DNA from: Triparma columacea
Lineage: Eukaryota; Sar; Bolidophyceae; Parmales; Triparmaceae
Direction: 5' to 3'
Length of the DNA stretch: 55,955 nucleotides
NCBI GenBank assembly: GCA_030267965.1
Contig: BRYA01000325.1
Coordinates: 3,235 to 59,189, forward strand
Part shown: one piece after another, positions 1 to 9,380 of the stretch
How positions within the stretch are numbered: position 1 is the first letter of the stretch
Layout: each line of letters opens with the position of its first letter
Position numbers and translations under genes: made by a program
The notes under the pieces: model-generated
Seen by the model: the letters and a program-made list of their open reading frames with translations, nothing else
Told to the model about the DNA's origin: nothing
Databases searched by the model: none

Positions 1-1249
1 AGCCCCCCCTTCCCTCCCCCCCCCCCGACCTCCCTGATAACCCTCTTCTCCTGCTCTCTCTTCATTCTAGCCCCCCCCCCCCACTCATCCTCCTTGAAGG
101 CGTGTCCCTCGTTAAAATCCAGGGGCACCCTGGGGCCTCCCCATCTCTTCAAGAAGATAGACGAGCCCTTATCCCCCCCCCCCTCTCCACCGCCCTCGCT
201 GACCTTTAGCAACCTGAATCCTTCCAGCACTCTCTTTCCGTCCATCGTGAACTCCTCCTTTACAGCCTTCCCCCCCCCTTTCGCAAACTCCTCTATCTTA
301 TCTAAAAATTTAATCCCCCCTCCCCCTCTCCCCCCAAAGTCGCCCTCATCGTCGCTCCCTACGTCCTGGAGCTCCGTGTGGTACTCCCCTCCCCCCGCGT
401 CGTAGACGCCGTCGGAACCGTCGTAGAGGGCGAACCCCTGGACACCCTGGATGCGGGAGCTTTGGAGGGCTAGGGCAGTAGAGCTTGACGGAATTACACC
501 CTGTGTGGTGGGGAGGGGCAAGGGGGGTTGGCGAGGTTAGGATGAGTGTGTTGCGTCCGTTCTTCCCTCCCCCTGCATTCCCCTTTAACGTCCCCCCCCC
601 CTTTGCTTCTCACCTTCCCCCTGTCCCCCCCCCTCCTGTCCCCCCCCCTCCCCACGTCGCTCATCCTGTAGACGTCCCCCCCCTCCCTCTCCCCGAATGC
701 CCTCATCTCCTCCCTCTTCCTCCTCGCATCCTCGAACTCTGGGGCGTCCCCGTACGGCCTGTAGCCTAGCCCGTAGAAGTCTAGCTTTGGGGGTGGGACC
801 TTGAGGCCTTTGGAGCCAGGAGAGAGCTTCATTACCCTCTCCTCCTTCCAACCTATCGTCCTAAGGAGCGCCTTGCCTACCCTCCTAGCGAAGACTTGGT
901 CAACCAGGCCCTTCCCTACCCCTCCCTGTGTTCGCATGTCACCTAGAGCACTGGAAGGGTTATCATCCCTCCTCCTCTCACTACCAAGACCAACCTCCTT
1001 CTTGAACTCTGACCTTACTCCAAGACCACCGACAACACCATCCTCCTCGTCTTGAAAGTCTTCAACCCTCTGCTCTCGCCTTCCTTCCTTTCCAGCACTA
1101 CTGCTACTCCAAGTTGAGGGTGTCCATCCTTCCGATGATCCAACTGTGTTGTAGTATCCAGCTGAGAAACCACCTGTGAAGGCACCGTGGAAACGACGGC
1201 GGCCTTGAGCGTCTGTTACTGAGCCTGGTGGTAGTTTTGGTGGTGCCAT
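1..1249 (-). CDS. GPATCH1: GPATCH1-like G-patch splicing protein, 5' part
   Basis: The N-terminal block at about residues 19-45 (RFHGAFTGGFSAGYYNTVGS followed by EGWTPSTW) is the signature of GPATCH1/TOUGH, a G-patch protein tied to the spliceosome. A degenerate G-patch (GKALLRTIGWKE) follows near residue 130, then PPPKLDFYGLGYRPY. Exon 1 is 614-1249; a GTGAG...CACAG intron covers 501-613; exon 2 runs from 500 towards position 70 and carries the conserved FLKRWGGPRVPLDF and EGHAF block. An intron or the true continuation lies past the left edge, so the C-terminal two thirds are missing. The ATG at 1249 gives the known family start. Family call is strong; the left-edge structure is uncertain. 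Confidence 0.85.
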
Positions 1250-1565
1250 GGTTTGTGAAGGATTTTAGGGTGAATTTTAGCTGGCCCCGATTCTTAAGGA
1301 ATCAATTGTTGGATGTTTTCAGGCGATTTGGGGTATCTATGGGATTATTTCTTGTTTAATCGGTCAATTTATATGTATTTATGTGAATGTGTGTATTAAT
1401 AACCGAAGGGTATTGAATTTTATTTTGAGGAGATTTTCACTCTTTCCTTTTTTGGGGAGCAGGGGGTGACCAGGGTGCAAGGGGTTCCAGACAGGTCTGA
1501 CTATACTTGGAAAAGGGGTAACGTTCGTGCACTGCTGAGAGTTCCTTAACAACAACAAAGAAGAT

Positions 1566-2915
1566 TTACAGAAACTCCAGAATTACTCTCCACAAAACTT
1601 TCGGGATCTTCTCACGTGCCTCAGTTACCCTTAGCGCTGGGGCTTCAACTCCGTCAGTTCGCTTCCGCTTCCTAGCCGATCTCCTGGGCGGATTCTCCAC
1701 GTGATCCCAGGTTCCCTTAAGGCACAGAAGAGCGGTGACGCGTTCGCGTATGCGGTGCCACCTAGAATGGAGGAGGTCCTCGACGGTCGACATATTTTGT
1801 GAGGCAGCGGCAGTGATTAGGGCGGTGCAGTCCAAGAAGCAGCCTTCACCGATGGACACGGCAGGAGATAAACTGAGTCTCGTCAGGGCGGTGCATTCGT
1901 GGAAGGCAAAATTGCCAATCGACATCACTGAGTCCGGGATGGTGATGTCCGTGAGGAAGGAGCATCCGTCGAAGGCACAACTGCCAATCGTTGTCACCCC
2001 GTCCGGGATGGTGAAAGCTGTGAGGAAGGAGCATCCCCAGAAGGCGTGTTCGCCAATCGTTGTCACTCCGTCCGGGATAGTGATGGCCGTGAGGGAGGAG
2101 CATCCAGAGAAGGCGCCATCGCTAATCGTCGTCACTCCGTCCGGGATGGTGATGGCCGTGAGGGAGGAGCATCCTACGAAGGCGCGTTCGCCAATTGTCG
2201 TCACTCTGTCTGGGATGGTGATGGCCGTGAGGGAGGAGCAGTCTTCGAAGGCCCATTCGTCAATCGTTGTCACTCCGTCTGGGATGGTGATGGCCGTGAG
2301 GGAGGAGCATCCTGCAAAGACACGTTCGCCAATTGTCGTCACTCTGTCTAGGATGGTGATGGCCGTGAGGGAGGAGCAGTCTTCGAAGGCGCATTCGTCA
2401 ATCGTTGTCACTCCGTCTGGGATGGTGATGGCCGTGAGGGAGGAGCATCCTGCAAAGACACGTTCGCCAAACGTTGTCACTCCGTCCGGGATGGTGATGG
2501 CCGTGAGGGATGAGCATCCGCAGAAGGCATAACTGCCAATCGTCGTCACTCCGTCCGGGATGGTGATGGCCGTGAGGGAAGAGCATCCAATGAAGGCACA
2601 TTCGTCAATCATCGTCACTCCCTCCGGGATGGTGATGACCGTGAGGGAAAAGCATTCATAGAAGGCGCCATCGCCAATCGACGTCAATCCGTCAGGGAGG
2701 GTGATGGACGTGAGGGAGGAGCATCCCCTGAAGGCGTCTTCGCCAATCATCGTCACTCCGTCCGGGATGGTGATGGCCATGAGGGCGGAGCAATCTCTGA
2801 AGGCTTCATCGCCAATCGTCGTCACTCCTTGTGCAAAAGTCACTTCTGTGATTTCACTGTAATCTTCGAAACTCCCTGTCAAGTCTGTGCCTGTGTATAC
2901 TGCTGTTTGGGGCAT
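1566..2915 (-). CDS. BspA-type leucine-rich repeat protein (copy 1)
   Basis: Intronless, 449 aa. About 14 tandem 23-residue LRR_5/BspA repeats (pattern SSLTAITIPDGVTTIGExAF plus x-G-C) fill residues 25-345. The last 90 residues form a separate C-terminal region with LLHSRWHRIRERV, a basic KRKRTD stretch that could be a nuclear signal, and an IPKVLWRVILEFL end. No signal peptide or membrane segment is seen. BspA repeats are solenoid binding modules; no substrate can be named. The gene is a close paralogue of 38595-40904 in the opposite orientation, including the C-terminal region and about 450 bp of upstream DNA. Repeat number differs (about 14 against 28), as expected from slippage or unequal exchange in the 69-bp units. 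Confidence 0.85.
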   Translation of the reverse strand: MPQTAVYTGTDLTGSFEDYSEITEVTFAQGVTTIGDEAFRDCSALMAITIPDGVTMIGEDAFRGCSSLTSITLPDGLTSIGDGAFYECFSLTVITIPEGVTMIDECAFIGCSSLTAITIPDGVTTIGSYAFCGCSSLTAITIPDGVTTFGERVFAGCSSLTAITIPDGVTTIDECAFEDCSSLTAITILDRVTTIGERVFAGCSSLTAITIPDGVTTIDEWAFEDCSSLTAITIPDRVTTIGERAFVGCSSLTAITIPDGVTTISDGAFSGCSSLTAITIPDGVTTIGEHAFWGCSFLTAFTIPDGVTTIGSCAFDGCSFLTDITIPDSVMSIGNFAFHECTALTRLSLSPAVSIGEGCFLDCTALITAAASQNMSTVEDLLHSRWHRIRERVTALLCLKGTWDHVENPPRRSARKRKRTDGVEAPALRVTEAREKIPKVLWRVILEFL

Positions 2916-3375
2916 TTTGGGGAAGGGGAGAGTCCCGGGGTTGAAAGGATCTTTTCACCCGTCTTTTTGGTAACAGTTGAAAGCCTAAACTATTTGATAC
3001 TGATTATCTACGAATTCCTACATTATTGACGGGAATTAGGAGGTTAGTGTGGTGTGATGGAGTAAGAACGAGGGAGAGGGATGGTGAGACTCTCAAGGAT
3101 GTGTCATTGTGGCGTCAATGGCGGTTATTTGCCCCATATAAACCCCAATATGATGCTAACAGTATCGGAAATATCGCCCGAAAGTAGTATTATCTCGTCT
3201 ATGAGACAAATAATCCAAACCCAATGAATACTCAGTCTCGACCAGAGGGGAAATAACTTGAAGTTGGACGTGAATAGGAGATCAAAGTCAACAATACGAC
3301 AAATGAAAACTGGTGAAAGCCTTAACAAGGGTTATTATTGTCATTGTTGTCCCGCCTTACCCCAATTTCAAAGCT
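2916..3375 (-). promoter_or_regulatory. upstream region shared with the second BspA LRR gene
   Basis: Read on the minus strand, several blocks match the region just upstream of the gene at 38595: the TAAGGCGGGACAACAATGAC block near 3345-3365, the CTCCTATTCACGTC and AAGTTATTTCCCC blocks near 3250-3290, the CTCACCATCCCTCTCCC and CATCACACCACACTAACC blocks near 3050-3095, and the last 60 bp before the ATG. This copy has about 120 extra bases at roughly 3110-3235. No TATA box is clear. Promoter function is inferred from position and conservation. Confidence 0.5.
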
Positions 3376-3749
3376 ATATTTTGCCCCTTTCTCATCCTGT
3401 CAAGAGCAAAAATGGGCTCTCTGCTCTTAACCCCTATCAGAGGCAAGCGTGGCGTGGAAAACTGAGGGGCGAGAGGGAGCTGGGAAGGGAGGAAAAGAAG
3501 GGGAAAGGCGGATGTAAAATAGCTCAGAAGCGCAATTCCCGGAAAACATCTTTATCACTCGGGAGCCGACCATTTTCATCTTATTGTCAGTGACGCTCAC
3601 CCCCCACAGCCTCTTCTTGTCTTCCTCCGTTCGGCCAGCCTCCTCCGTTCGGCCAGCCTCCTCCGTTCGTCCAGCCACCTCCTCCCCCTCCACTCCTCCG
3701 TTCGGCCAGCCTCCTCCGTTCGTCCAGCCACCTCCTCCCCCTCCACTCC
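3376..3749. repeat. intergenic stretch ending in a TCCTCCGTTCGGCCAG minisatellite
   Basis: No gene is seen at 3376-3620. From about 3623 to 3749 an 18-bp unit (TCCTCCGTTCGGCCAGCC) is repeated, twice extended to a 35-bp unit ending CCACCTCCTCCCCCTCCAC. The array abuts the stop codon of the SDR gene, so it would lie in its 3' UTR. Confidence 0.75.
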
Positions 3750-4709
3750 TCAGTAGTCAACCTTAGTCATCTCAACGCTCATTTCCCAAAGTTTCCTCGC
3801 GTTCTCCTCCGTTACGTTCTCGTTCATATGTTCCTTCTCAGTCGGCCATCCCCCCACTGTCCCCCTCGGTGATTCAACCTGCGAGTAGTACCTACCGTTC
3901 TCCAATTCATCAGAGAGGCAGCAGTGTAAAGATGTCTGAACACCATCCCACGGTGGAATCATTTTCATACCGTACCGAAGTGCTGGGGTCATTAGTACCA
4001 GCGCAGGTGCTGGCAACTTCAGTAAATTCGACTCCACGAATCCCGGGTGTGCAGATACCGATATGATGTTGGGGTATCTTTTGGCGAGCTCTTGAGCGAA
4101 GAGGAGGTTGGCTAGCTTGGACTGAGCGTACGCTGTCCAACCGTCGTAAGGGCGGGTAGTGAAGTTGACGTCTTCGAAGTCTATGACGCCCTTTTTACCC
4201 TGTGCAATGTTGTGGTATTCACTACTCAAGCAGACGACGCGGGGAGAGGAGGACTTGTTAAGAGAGGGAAGAAGCAGGCCAGTTAGAGAGAAATGACCGA
4301 TGTGGTTGGTGCCGAACTGAGACTCGTTACCGTCGGCGGTTAGCTTCCTGGTGGGTACATTCATTATGCCTGCGTTATTGACAAGCAGGTCCAATTTGGC
4401 ATAATTCTTGGAGAAGGTTTCAGCAAAGGCCTTGACGGAGTTATGGTCCGCAATGTCTAACACCATGGCCTTGGCGCTGCCCTTGCCTCCGCCCTCCTGG
4501 CACTCGGTCTGAGCGTTGCACTCCTCGGCCGCTTCCTCGCCAGCCTTGAGCCTTCTGCATCCCACGATAACTGTGGCTCCCTGCTTGGAGAGCTGCATGC
4601 AGGTGGACTTGCCGATGCCAGAGTTGCCGCCGGTGACAACGACAATCTTGCCAGTGAGGTCCTTGGAGAGATCGGCCTCGGAAGCGAACTTGGTGTTGGA
4701 CGCGCCCAT
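3750..4709 (-). CDS. short-chain dehydrogenase/reductase, retinol-dehydrogenase-like
   Basis: Single exon, 319 aa from the ATG at 4709. The Rossmann nucleotide motif TGGNSGIG is near residue 26, NNAG follows the third strand, the catalytic Ser lies in CLSSEYH and the catalytic pair in YAQSK. This is a classical SDR of the WWOX/retinol dehydrogenase type, an NAD(P)H-dependent oxidoreductase on a lipophilic alcohol or carbonyl; the substrate cannot be read. The frame stays open upstream to 5015, but that stretch contains an imperfect 30-bp direct repeat with CCAAT boxes and has no SDR similarity, so I take it as promoter and 5' UTR. The chosen start begins MGAS, a possible myristoylation context. 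ATGs at 4793 or 5015 are alternatives. Confidence 0.85.
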   Translation of the reverse strand: MGASNTKFASEADLSKDLTGKIVVVTGGNSGIGKSTCMQLSKQGATVIVGCRRLKAGEEAAEECNAQTECQEGGGKGSAKAMVLDIADHNSVKAFAETFSKNYAKLDLLVNNAGIMNVPTRKLTADGNESQFGTNHIGHFSLTGLLLPSLNKSSSPRVVCLSSEYHNIAQGKKGVIDFEDVNFTTRPYDGWTAYAQSKLANLLFAQELAKRYPNIISVSAHPGFVESNLLKLPAPALVLMTPALRYGMKMIPPWDGVQTSLHCCLSDELENGRYYSQVESPRGTVGGWPTEKEHMNENVTEENARKLWEMSVEMTKVDY

Positions 4710-4810
4710 GTTGACAGTAGTAGTGGTAGTAGAATAACGTTTAGTTACTTGGGAAGCTAGATCTGGGGAGGGAAGGGTCAGAACATGCGCCATGTTACCA
4801 GTTCTGCGTA

Positions 4811-4875
4811 TACTCAGGGCGCACCACATCAGCCAATTGCGCGTGTACTCAGGGCGCATCACATCAGCCAATTGC
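4811..4875 (-). promoter_or_regulatory. duplicated 30-bp element with CCAAT boxes
   Basis: TACTCAGGGCGCACCACATC continuing AGCCAATTGC occurs at 4811-4840 and again, with one mismatch, at 4846-4875 (5-bp spacer). Each copy holds CCAAT. It lies 100-165 bp upstream of the chosen SDR start, a usual place for CCAAT-box (NF-Y type) elements. Regulatory role is inferred. Confidence 0.45.
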
Positions 4876-5092
4876 TTGCTTATTGGTACTGTCAACATTG
4901 TTCTAGTGTGGAGCTTCTGGTGCCTGGCCCCCCTGGCCCCCCGCAGAGGCCCTGTAACCTGATAGCGGAAGAGAGTTCGTAGAGATCTCCTCGAGTGGCG
5001 AAGCGACCCTAACATGACGAGGATTCGGTCAGTAGGTCAGATTTTTACTCACCAGATCTTTTGGTCGAACTTTTGCCCTAATTTATTTGACC

Positions 5093-5100
5093 TATATAAG
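5093..5100 (+). promoter_or_regulatory. TATA box
   Basis: TATATAAG stands 150 bp upstream of the ATG at 5250 in an AT-rich stretch, a good match to a core-promoter TATA box for the following gene. Confidence 0.5.
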
Positions 5101-5249
5101 GGGCATTATATCCTCATTATTAATCTAATATACGTTAAATATACATCTATCATACATCAATTGTCCATACATCAACATACAACTAAACATAACCTCAATA
5201 TAACGTATCATATCCTATTTAAAGCCACCCCTACTCTCCCTCACCCCCG

Positions 5250-5765
5250 ATGGAGTCCAAAACCTCAGATTCCTCATTTACATCATCTCATGATGCTAAG
5301 TACCATTACAATTATGATGATGATGAAAAACCCTCAGCAAAAGATGTCTCCACATCACCTTCATCACAAATGACCTCATCCTTCAAATTAACAGCCTTAG
5401 AAATAGATGGTGGAGCAGGACCCTTATCATCACCTTTTGAGCTTGAGTTAGACTTCATCTTAACCCGTCCATCCGCCGACCTTTCCTTCTCCTTATCCTA
5501 CCTCGTCGACGGCATGCTCAAGCGCCACGTTGTCCCTCTCCTAACCACAGATCCCACCCCATACTCAGAGGGTGCAAATTCCCTCCTCCTCTCTGTCTCT
5601 TCTGTGGACGTTTCAAACGTCGAGCCTGGTAGGCTTGCCAACGCCGGGCTGCTTAGCATAGACGTGCTGGAGGGGGGGGAGGAGGTGTGCACAATCAACT
5701 GCGTTGTTATGGTGAGGGAGGTGGGGGGGGAGTTTGAGAGGGAGATATACAGCCCGTTCGAATAA
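5250..5765 (+). CDS. small beta-rich protein, weakly ASF1-like
   Basis: Single exon, 171 aa. The first 45 residues are polar and acidic (DDDE) and probably disordered. The rest alternates hydrophobic strands and ends EREIYSPFE. The order FKLTALEID - SPFELELDFILTRP - LSFSLSYLVDG - GRLANAGLLSIDVL resembles the strand order of the ASF1 histone chaperone immunoglobulin-like fold (FxxPFxFxIxFE, DLEWKxxYVGS), but key ASF1 residues are not clearly kept. It could be an ASF1-fold relative or an unrelated beta-sandwich. A TATA box lies 150 bp upstream. The 3' end faces Rab21 across a C-rich repeat. Confidence 0.65.
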   Translation: MESKTSDSSFTSSHDAKYHYNYDDDEKPSAKDVSTSPSSQMTSSFKLTALEIDGGAGPLSSPFELELDFILTRPSADLSFSLSYLVDGMLKRHVVPLLTTDPTPYSEGANSLLLSVSSVDVSNVEPGRLANAGLLSIDVLEGGEEVCTINCVVMVREVGGEFEREIYSPFE

Positions 5766-5834
5766 GAATAATAAGGCAAAAGCGATGTGCTTAGAAACCA
5801 AACGCAGTCCCCTGGTGATTGTCCCGGGTTTTAT

Positions 5835-5969
5835 AATCCCCTCCCCCTTCCTTCCCCTTCCTCCACCCCCCTTCGTCCACCCCCCTTCGTCCACCACCCT
5901 TCCTCCACCACCCTTCCTCCACCACCCTTCCTCCACCCCCCTTCCTCCACCCCCCCCCCCCCCCCCCCC
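5835..5969. repeat. CTTCCTCCAC-type minisatellite and a poly-C run
   Basis: Between two convergent genes, units of about 14 bp (CTTCCTCCACCACC and CTTCGTCCACCCCC variants) repeat and end in a long C homopolymer at about 5948-5969, directly after the Rab21 stop codon. Confidence 0.8.
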
Positions 5970-5970
5970 A

Positions 5971-6752
5971 TCAACAGCACCCTCCCCCCTTCTTCTTCTT
6001 CTCCCCTCCCCCCTCGTCGTCAATAACCACCAGCTTCCCTTTCTTACCCCCCATCCCTCCAATCCCTTTAACCCCACCCCCGAACTTCTCCTTCTTCCTC
6101 TTGATCATCTTCCCAGCAAGCTCCTTGAAGCACTCCTCAAGTCCCAGGTTCTGTTTCGCGCTGGTATAAAAGTGGCTCGCCCCCACGCTCTTCGCGTACT
6201 CCAGAACCTCCTTTTCGTTAACCTGCCTGTTGCGTTCTAGGTCTATCTTGTTACCGGCGATGCAGATGGAAATGTCAGGGCCGACTATCTTGCGGAGCTC
6301 CTTGGTCCACTTTTTCACCTTCACGAAGGAATCGCCGTCGGTTATGTCGTACACGAGAAGGGCGCCGTCGGCGTCACGGTAGTAGATCGGACCAAGGGCG
6401 TGGAACCTGATGGAAGGTGAGGGGGGGAGGGGGGGGGGTGAGGGTAGGAGGATTTTGTGCAGGAAGAGTGAGGTAAGATGACCTCTTCATGCCTCTCCCC
6501 CTTGACGAAGTACAACGGCTCCTCGCTGTCCCTCCCCCCCATTCCCTCCTCCTCCCAGTCCCACCTTTCCTGTCCTGCAGTGTCCCAAACGCTAAGGCTC
6601 GCCTTGGTCCCCCCGACCTCTACGGTCTTGTCCATGTATGAGGCCTGGAGGGTGGACTGCTGCTTCTCCTGGAACTCGTTGCGGATGTAACGGAAGAGGA
6701 TGGAGGTCTTGCCAACACGACCTTCCCCTAAAAGGACTACCTTCAATCTCAT
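5971..6752 (-). CDS. RAB21: Rab21-type small GTPase
   Basis: Two exons, 6565-6752 and 5971-6406, separated by a GTGGGA...CATCAG intron; 207 aa. All G motifs are present: GEGRVGKTS (P-loop), WDTAGQER (switch II), GNKIDL and TSAKQ. The continuation FHALGPIYYRDADGALLVYD and the LQAS effector region match Rab21, an early-endosome and recycling GTPase. The C-terminus is basic and Gly-rich and ends CC, a double geranylgeranylation site. The exon join splits the Arg codon of GQER and restores the family sequence exactly, so the intron is secure. It shares a 324-bp divergent region with the SET gene. Confidence 0.92.
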
Positions 6753-6980
6753 CTGGGGAATTCTAGGGAACGAAATGGAAGGGGTGGGGGTTTACTTGGG
6801 TGAGTTAAGGGCGTGAAGTGCGTTGTGATGGTACGGCACATGAGTTGAAGGGAGGAAATGAAGATCTTGGGGACTGTTCTCGATAGGCCAAGGAGATTGA
6901 AAGAGTTACATCGAATTTAGAGAGAAATTATGGACAAACACCGATAATCAAATACCATATAAGCCGCTGAGAGGGGTCTA

Positions 6981-6988
6981 TGACGTCA
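6981..6988. promoter_or_regulatory. TGACGTCA (CRE/bZIP) palindrome
   Basis: A perfect TGACGTCA lies in the region between the divergent Rab21 and SET genes, just after CATATAAG at 6954-6961. bZIP factors bind this element in many eukaryotes, and CRE-like elements control CO2/cAMP responses in diatoms. Use here is inferred. Confidence 0.4.
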
Positions 6989-7076
6989 ATCGTGTTACTT
7001 AAAAAGAATACCTCTCAATTTTGGCAGCAACTCATCATAACTTACAAAAAAACACACAAGGAAGCCTCTGCGGGCA

Positions 7077-7972
7077 ATGAGATGCGCCTCCTCCACCATT
7101 CTTATGCTTTTGTTCCCCCTTGTTCAAACATTTACGCTTCTTAGTCCCTCATTATCAAGAACATCCCCCATTGCAACCTCCACCTCCCTTTCTTCCCTCC
7201 CTCTCCAGGTCGCCGCGTCGGCCGTGACGTACACTACCCTTGTCTTCGCATACGATAGGCCCAGGGGATCGCTGTTCGTAGACCTCGGGGAGGACGTGAT
7301 AATCAGAGACTCTAACATCCCTGGTGCTGGAAAGGTGAGAGGATGGGAGGGGGAGGTGGGGGACAGCGGAGGAGGGGGGCAGCGGAGGACATCAACAGCG
7401 AAGGAAAGCAAGCGGCAAGAATATTCGGATTCTCAGGCTAGCAAGCGGCAAGAATATTCGGATTCTCAGGCTAACGCCCTCACACACCTTCCCACCACCA
7501 CCCCTACACCACCACCACCACCACCACCACCACCTCACAGGGCTTGTTCGCTGCCAAGCGTCTCCCCAAAAATACAGAGCTTGGTCTCTATCCCGGTGTC
7601 CTAGTCCCCACCCAAGCCTATCGCAACTCTGCAAAGTTCAAGACCGCCGTGTCCTACGCCTGGAAGCTCTCTGACGACCGCGGGGTCCTTGACCCCACCG
7701 ACCCTTCAGGTTCTCTCCCCTCCCACGTCCCCGGAGGTAGTCCTAGCATCCCTCTTTCCCGCTTCCTCTTCTCGACGGTGTTTTCCTTTGCCAGGAAGTC
7801 CACGGCCCTGGCCAGGATTAACGAGCCCTTGGAGCCCAGTGGAAGGAATGTGGACGTCTTCGAGAGCACAAAGGAACCGACGGCAAAGTTCTTCACCATA
7901 AGAGACGTCGAGGAGGGTGAGGAACTTTACCTGTACTATGGACCGAACTACGATAGGAGCGGGTACAGCTAG
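7077..7972 (+). CDS. SET-domain protein with N-terminal targeting sequence
   Basis: Exon 1 is 7077-7334 and exon 2 is 7541-7972; 229 aa. The join gives IPGAGKGLFAAKRLPKNTEL, the start of a SET domain. The central ARINEP and NVDVF and the end EELYLYYGPNYDRSGY fit the NHxxxPN and (E/D)ELxxxYG positions, but the NH pair has become IN. SET proteins are protein-lysine methyltransferases. The first 50 residues start with a hydrophobic signal-like helix (ILMLLFPLVQTF) and continue Ser/Thr-rich, suggesting import into an organelle, perhaps the plastid. The 206-bp intron contains two 33-bp repeats and a CAC run just before the acceptor. Activity is uncertain. Confidence 0.75.
7408..7473. repeat. two tandem 33-bp repeats in an intron
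   Basis: GCAAGCGGCAAGAATATTCG continuing GATTCTCAGGCTA occurs at 7408-7440 and is repeated without a mismatch at 7441-7473, inside the SET gene intron. Confidence 0.9.
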
Positions 7973-8035
7973 ATAACTGGGGGAATTTATGTGTTGTTGT
8001 TTTATTAATAAAGTCGTTGTGTGTGTGTTGTTTCC

Positions 8036-9169
8036 CTATTTGTTACAACCTGGGAGCTGTGAGCACTTCGTGAACCCCTCATCACAACCATCTACCAAAA
8101 TCACCAAGTCTTCCTCCCCCTTCTCCAAGAAAGTCTCTAGCGCATCCTCCCACGTGTTCCCTTCCTCGTCCTCTGTGGTGAAGAACTTCCCGCTCGTCGA
8201 TATTGCGTGGTTGTAGCAAGGCTGCGAATAGTGCATGGCACCGGGCTTCGAAGTCTCGAGGTCAATGAATGTCGACTTCATTTCTTCTCCAAAGCCGTCG
8301 GCATACGCAATCGCCCAGGGCGTCTTGACGCCGTTTGAGAGGTCCTCGCCGAGCTGGAAAGAGTCAAACTGCGCAGAAACCAAGAGGTGGTTCGTAGTGA
8401 TAAAATTCATCCTGTAAGCCCCAAACATGCACTTCCATGGGTCGTCGGGAAACGCCTTGTGGCAGTCCTCGCTGAGAATGTCCTCCGGAACCTTGGCCAT
8501 ATCATGCACCATCTTTGTCTGCTCCTTTAAACCGATCTCCCTGCTGAAAAATGGCGGGTCCAAATCTACCCAAAGAGGACTATCCAGGACCCCCGCAACC
8601 CTAACCGGCGCAAAGAAATCGCTTACCCAGTCAAGATGAACCATTGCTCCCCTCGCCCCCGCGCTGGCCCCTCCGAATATGACCCTGTTATCGCTGTTCT
8701 CCTTTATCCTGAACTTGCCCTCAACTGTCTCGACCACGGCCTTGACGACGTCACGGCCGCGGAATTGATAATTCACCTCGTCCGTAGTACCTGCGCTCCC
8801 CATGTGCCCGTCCGAAGTACAGTAATGTACGAAAACCTTGACGGAATCCTCCAGTGGGGAGGCGTCGAATATGCCGGCGAAGGAGTTTGTGGGGGGCATT
8901 GTGGAGGAGGACATGAGGGCGGGGGAAGTTTTATTGCGGAGGTCACAGGTTGCCTGGTCGTAGCACCAGCCGCCTGATTCGAGGTAGATGAAGAAGTTCT
9001 TGGGTGAGGAAGGGAGGTTGGATGAGAGGAAGAAGCCGGCAGTGGACCCGTCGTTGCATAATGCGGTGGGGTAGGATGTGGGAGAGAGAGAGTGCCAGGT
9101 CATGTTGTGGGAGTGGGTTAGGAGAGGGAGGAGAAGAAGGAAGAGAAGGGGGGTAGGCCGCACGATCAT
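8036..9169 (-). CDS. secreted Notum/pectin-acetylesterase-like hydrolase
   Basis: Single exon, 377 aa with a signal peptide (LLFLLLLPLLTHSH). The block NFFIYLESGGWCYD and the nucleophile elbow GGASAGARG are typical of the pectinacetylesterase/Notum family of alpha/beta hydrolases. The other triad members are probably the Asp of AQFDSFQL and the His of CYNHAIS. Plant members deacetylate pectin; animal Notum removes palmitoleate from Wnt. In an alga the substrate is likely an acylated cell-surface glycan or protein, but this is not readable. Cysteines are spaced as in secreted members. It is convergent with the SET gene, whose stop lies 63 bp away. Confidence 0.88.
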   Translation of the reverse strand: MIVRPTPLLFLLLLPLLTHSHNMTWHSLSPTSYPTALCNDGSTAGFFLSSNLPSSPKNFFIYLESGGWCYDQATCDLRNKTSPALMSSSTMPPTNSFAGIFDASPLEDSVKVFVHYCTSDGHMGSAGTTDEVNYQFRGRDVVKAVVETVEGKFRIKENSDNRVIFGGASAGARGAMVHLDWVSDFFAPVRVAGVLDSPLWVDLDPPFFSREIGLKEQTKMVHDMAKVPEDILSEDCHKAFPDDPWKCMFGAYRMNFITTNHLLVSAQFDSFQLGEDLSNGVKTPWAIAYADGFGEEMKSTFIDLETSKPGAMHYSQPCYNHAISTSGKFFTTEDEEGNTWEDALETFLEKGEEDLVILVDGCDEGFTKCSQLPGCNK

Positions 9170-9226
9170 GGGAGGAATTTGGTTAAGGGGGGGTAGGGGA
9201 AGATAAAAAGATTGGGAAAGGGGAGA

Positions 9227-9348
9227 TATCGGTTTCTCGACAGCAACGCAAAACCTAAGAGAAACAATGTTATGTTAGCCAGGTGAGGGCCAGGAAATGG
9301 CAGGAAAAAAGACCAGGCAAAAATGTTTATCGGTTTCTCGACAGCAAC
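9227..9348. repeat. pair of identical 21-bp direct repeats
   Basis: TATCGGTTTCTCGACAGCAAC is found at 9227-9247 and again at 9328-9348, between the 3' end of the threonine aldolase gene and the start of the hydrolase gene. It may be a duplicated promoter element of the hydrolase. Confidence 0.6.
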
Positions 9349-9380
9349 CTTTATCCTTTCCTTCCTCCTCTCTCCGTTCC

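Noticed and set aside
94..1055. Pro-rich plus-strand frames over the GPATCH1-like gene
   Set aside because: They are low complexity, lie opposite recognised coding sequence and follow C-runs.
1735..2532. 265-codon open frame antisense to the BspA LRR gene (and a similar one at 38918-39568)
   Set aside because: A 69-bp repeat without antisense stops keeps the other strand open by chance; the sense strand has the LRR pattern and the conserved ends.
4710..5015. N-terminal extension of the SDR protein up to the ATG at 5015
   Set aside because: The stretch encodes a direct repeat with CCAAT boxes and no SDR similarity; it reads better as promoter and 5' UTR.
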